NCBI GenBank assembly: GCA_003254925.1
Contig: QANZ01054389.1
Location: 1-64,000, forward strand
DNA length: 64,000 bases
Direction: 5' to 3'
DNA from: Chamaecrista fasciculata
Taxonomy: Eukaryota; Streptophyta; Magnoliopsida; Fabales; Fabaceae
The notes under the pieces are model-generated. The model was not told the DNA's origin and searched no databases. It saw only the letters and a program-made list of their open reading frames with translations. How positions within the stretch are numbered: position 1 is the stretch's first letter; every line of letters begins with the position of its first letter. This document shows, in pieces, positions 60,031 to 64,000 of this stretch. A program made the position numbers and the translations under genes.

Positions 60031-61520
60031 GAGTATAGTGTTCGAGGTCAAAACACGAATCGACTTCCTCGCAGAAACCAAAGAGAAGAGACACTATGCT
60101 ATAAATCAAGAAAGCAAAGAAATAATCAAACTATTTATGCATGGAATTTGACTGAAACTCAAAAGTCCTCTTCGTCTTCCCTCTTTTCTTCAAATCCCTT
60201 CTCTCTCTGTCTCTCTCACTCTCTCACTCTATTTTAAAATTTGCCCATTGGTTTCATTTATTCATTTTTATATTTTTATTACACTTTCTATTTCGGTGCA
60301 TCTATTTCATAACTGAACATGCTAATTGCTACCAAAATTTGCACCAAAACAAAGTCCCATTTACTTTACTTGAATACTTCAGTGATGTAACCTAGTGATT
60401 CTTCGCTTAATTCCTTAATCAAATGTGTTTTTTTTAAGTAGAAGACCTAAAAAAAATACTTCAGTTTTCAAGTGATAATATATATATATAATATAATCTA
60501 TACTATATCATTATATATTGCAAACTTAATATTTGTGAAAATACTAAATTTTTTTATTTTAAATAACCTTTACAGTTGCGGATAGTAGCTGCACTTTTCT
60601 ACAAATGCACCTTGGGGAAAAAATAATTAATACGGTCCACCGTATTATTTATCCCATACAGTTTTGACTTTAGAATTTATAAATAATATATTGCCCATTT
60701 ATGGATACAGACATTTTGAAAATTTAATATTCTCCAACACTTAATGCATGAACATTGTAATAACAATATTTTAAAAAATATAGTAACACGTAAATTTTTT
60801 TACAAAAAAGTATCTATTTCTTTCTTTCTTACTACTGATCATGTAAAAAAAATTTATTATGTATCTAATGTTTAATAAAAAAAATGTACATAAATTTACT
60901 CCTAAAATTACATATACAAAAAGCATATATAAGCTTATTCTTACACATGTGCCAAAATAAAAACTGTCTTGTCATACAATCATGATTCATGATATTGGTG
61001 ACACCTTTCTCAGTTAAGAATGTACGAGCATTCATCACTCTCCAGGATGATAAATTAAACAAATTTGTAAAATAACAAGTTGTTCCTTGTCACCTGACAA
61101 GAAGTATTTGTTTATCTAGTGAACACAAGAGAGCTCGGCTTTAAAATCAAGCTTTGCAGTACAATATGATTACTCAGTTATAATGACTATGATTTCATAA
61201 CTAAACTCAAGACATGTAAATTTAGTAACTAGTAATTGCTAATGGAGTCCGACAGCTGTGGAAAAATGTTGAACAATAATTAGTATGTAATTACCGCATT
61301 ATATGAATCTGCTTTTTTCCGTTTTGCATTTTGTTTCTTTTCAAGAAGCATAAAATAAATGAGGAAGCAGAAGAAGAAGATTCACCATGAATCTACAAAC
61401 TGTATCTCAAATTCTCAGTTGAGTCAGGTCCCTAACATATAAACATCTCCATCTAGATTCTAGAATAACCTTTCATGATCTAAAGGATAAAGACAGGCCA
61501 ATCGCTAAGGCTGTCATTTT
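60031..61520. other. MED33 leader/promoter and intergenic
   Basis: Close to the gene, 60185-60230 is a CT-rich run on the plus strand, read as GA-rich in the MED33 leader or promoter. Beyond it lies AT-rich DNA up to the stop codon of the exonuclease gene, including the exonuclease 3' UTR. No gene is supported. Confidence 0.5.
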
Positions 61521-62211
61521 CTAAACTAAATCCAAACACCAACATTTATAGTCTGGTTTTGACATGGCAAAAAGTTCATCGGGTGTGGAGTTCTCAAGTT
61601 CCTTGGATTTCCAGAAATCAGAAATGCCAGAGATGTTACTCAATTTAAATGCTCCTAAGCATTCCTCCTTATGTACTTGCCCACGAATTCTCTTGTACAG
61701 CCTCATCACAGAAACACAGTCTTCATATGGGTCATGTGTGCCAGACTGGATGTCATAACTGGAAAGAGAACAATTTAAATTGGAACATGAGTTTACGAAT
61801 GAAAAAAGAGAAGTAGAAAGGAGAGGGGAAGTTGACTTGCCCTAAATATGTTCGAGTAAGGTATTTGAGGGAATGGCTGACCAAGTTTGTTTTCATCAAT
61901 GGACGATACTTTGCAGTGTCCCTGTATCACAAAATACAAAGATGGGCATATAGTAATATCCAAGTACCACAAATATTCACTCGCAGGTTATAACACTTGC
62001 CATTAAAAGCAAACATATGTAATCAACCCACCGAAACAAAATATAAAAGGAATCCAACCAACTGAAACATCATAGAGTTCTGTCAGGTACAGGGGAAATT
62101 TAAGTTCTCAACTGCTTTGGAACATGTTTAGATATAATAAATGAGATTTAAAATTGTTGTATTGTATATGTCTCCTAAGTAATAAAGGGTAATGATATGT
62201 GGACAAATATA

Positions 62212-62275
<64 letters not shown>

Positions 62276-63918
62276 CCCAGGCTTTCAGCATCATAAGGTT
62301 AAAGGCATTCATTCATAAAAGAATTTAGGGGATGTATATTCTATGGTGGAGGACATGATAGAAAAGCTGAATGGAATACTATCTATGTACCTTACTAAAG
62401 CCTGATAAAGGTTCAACAGGAAATTTCATTCTATCCAATTTTCCTTAGCAGGTAAACAAAATGGAGCCTTAATATACAGGCAGCCGAAAAACACAACATT
62501 TACCAGTGCACATAGCAATGAGTATCATAAATTGTATTACATATAGAATGACACAAAGCAAGATTCCACAACCAGCCTAATTTTTGAGGTAAACTCTGTG
62601 ATAAGCACCGCAGTAGATAAGCATAAGGTAATATATATATATGAAAATTCACCCAAAATAGTCTTTTATGTGCAGAAGGCTTTGCTTTCCAATAAGAAAA
62701 GATGTATAGTGATGGTAGAAATAGAAGAATATACCAAATAGGGAAGAAAAGAAAATAAGCCAAAAACATATTTTCTTGGGAAATTTTCGAAACTGAAAGT
62801 AGTAATAAATCATTCCAGAAATACTCTTCTACCTTAACATGTGATCAGGATAATTCAATTTCAGGCAATCCAAGTCATGTTCTAGGTCATGCCCCACGAG
62901 AAGCTTGGCCTTTCCACCATCCAATCTAACTTTCGAAATGGATTCTCCATTGTACAGAATTTGCAATATTTTTTCTTGAACTTCCTTGAGTGGCATGGCA
63001 CCTCTAAAATGCTCTTCTGTCAACCCAGTTATATCATATCTAGAAATGCCAAGCACAGTCAGCCCCAAAAAGAATATTTTCTTTGTTTTTTTCTCTCTTT
63101 GATTATAGAAAGAGCACACGCACAACTTTGAAGTACCTATAGTTAGTAACAGGAATTTCCGGCTGTACAAAGGTATGGAGAATTAAATTCTCATCTTCAT
63201 CAACCAGGCACACTCTAGCACAAAGGTCTAGAGACCCATCACTTCCACCACCAACCATTTCACAATCAATTGCAATAGCTCCAGGGCATTTGCTTGTGTT
63301 GTTTTCATCAAGAAAATCTGAACCATGAATTTGGGATGCACTTGGTCCCTGCATCATTTCTACCCATAATTCACAAACCTCCATACAACCTCATATCTAG
63401 AAGACTAAAAAGTAAAAAACTGATTGGAAGCAGAAGTAGGTGTCTTCAGTTGACTGGGTTTAATATAGTATAGAGATATTTTTGAAAAAAAAAAATCTTA
63501 TAAGCCTTTTAGTTGCCACTAATCACTTACTATAGGTATAGGTGCAGTTAGGAAACATGTTTCTTTATGCCCAATGAGAGATCCCGGGCTATCAAATAAT
63601 TGTAAGCAAAGTTGACAGCCATGTTGAGCGAAGACCTTTGAGCAAATTCCTTTTGGCAATGGACCTATCAATATAGGAAATGCAGGAGCTTAAAAATATT
63701 AACAAAGAGTAAATCCAAGGAAGCAATAAGCACCAACATCAGATTGAGCATGCAATGATAACCAACCAGTAAGGTGTTCCCGTAGGGATTCAAAAGATTT
63801 GCAGTGCTTTTGACAGACCACACATTTAGGTTGATGGACTGAGTGGTGTGAGATTTTCATGTGCTCAATGAGGTGCTCTTTTTTCTTATATTGCCGGTAG
63901 CATGCCGAGCACTTGTGC
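61521..63918 (-). CDS. C2H2 zinc-finger DEDDh exonuclease (5' end outside the window)
   Basis: Six minus-strand exons join in phase: 63918-63767, 63664-63531, 63348-63137, 63039-62833, 61921-61841 and 61758-61521. They code about 340 residues; one or more upstream exons lie past the window edge. The visible start carries two C2H2-type fingers (CSACYRQYKKKEHLIEH, then CVVCQKHCKSFESLREH) and a further Cys/His cluster (CQLCLQLF to GHKETC). The exonuclease domain follows: IDCEMVGGGSDGSLD (motif I), LLVGHDLEHDLDCLKLNYPD (motif II) and HDPYEDCVSVMRLY (motif III, the H-x4-D of DEDDh enzymes). This matches a plant 'exonuclease family protein' group related to REX4/ISG20. The inferred activity is 3'-5' RNA or DNA exonuclease; the substrate is unknown. 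The intron at 61840-61759 begins with GC. Confidence 0.9.
62209..62274. repeat. (TA)n(GA)n microsatellite
   Basis: A TA run followed by about 45 bases of GA repeats, within the fourth visible intron of the exonuclease gene (62832-61922). A compound microsatellite. Confidence 0.9.
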
Positions 63919-64000
63919 CTGCAAGGAGTCAATTACCCTTTAAATAAGTCAAGCAAAGGGGAAAAATACATGAAATAAGAAAACCCCCAACAAAAAAACT
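63919..64000 (-). other. Intron of the exonuclease gene at the window edge
   Basis: The visible 5'-most exon is preceded on the minus strand by ttgactccttgcag, a normal acceptor. The ATG at 63932 would start inside this acceptor context and is unlikely to be the real start. The first exon(s) lie beyond 64000. Confidence 0.6.

Noticed and set aside
60031-60081. Upstream extension of the MED33 frame
   Set aside because: It would begin with TTG. The ATG at 60030 gives a start (MATIWDAVLELTKS) typical of the family.

Overview
The window is nuclear DNA from a flowering plant, most likely a eudicot. It is AT-rich, its genes are split by GT-AG introns, its intergenic DNA is full of plant-type MITEs and a CACTA transposon, and every recognisable gene has a plant family identity. 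I cannot name the species. It is a draft assembly: single N bases stand at 251, 4226, 5667 and 8331, 30 N at 27213-27242, and 905 N at 37274-38178.

Layout. 1-3.1 kb: hairpin-rich intergenic DNA. 3.7-9.8 kb (+): a CUE-type ubiquitin-binding coiled-coil protein gene. Its 3' exons appear three times in a row, and each join carries a single N; I read this as unmerged contigs or haplotypes, with the CUE core exon(s) missing. 10-17.9 kb: gene-free, with three inverted-repeat DNA elements (MULE-like, Tourist-like, and a 1.1 kb MULE-like foldback with a perfect 9-bp target duplication). 18.3-29.0 kb (-): an 11-exon HUA2-like PWWP/CID protein gene. 29.5-30.6 kb: a Stowaway-like MITE and an hAT-like MITE. 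32.9-40.1 kb: a rearranged CACTA (En/Spm) element holding a truncated Ty1/copia fragment. 41.6-43.5 kb: a G-box/ABRE-rich promoter. 43.5-44.4 kb (+): an intronless EID1-like F-box gene (EDL3 type). 46.0-49.7 kb (+): a 10-exon OSCA1/CSC1 osmosensitive calcium channel gene. 60.0-51.2 kb (-): a 12-exon Mediator subunit 33 (REF4/RFR1) gene. 63.9-61.5 kb (-): a C2H2 zinc-finger DEDDh exonuclease gene whose 5' end lies outside the window.

These are independent plant genes, not an operon. Several share themes: transcription and RNA (HUA2-like, MED33, exonuclease) and ABA or osmotic stress (EDL3-like F-box, OSCA1). The order exonuclease - MED33 - EDL3-like - HUA2-like recalls Arabidopsis blocks near At2g48100-At2g48160 and At3g63060-At3g63070 (from memory), so the region looks like conserved gene order swollen by transposons. 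I see no convincing new biological system. The most useful observations are the false tandem duplication, the foldback with its intact target duplication, the CACTA rearrangement, the ABRE-dense promoter and a GC-AG intron.
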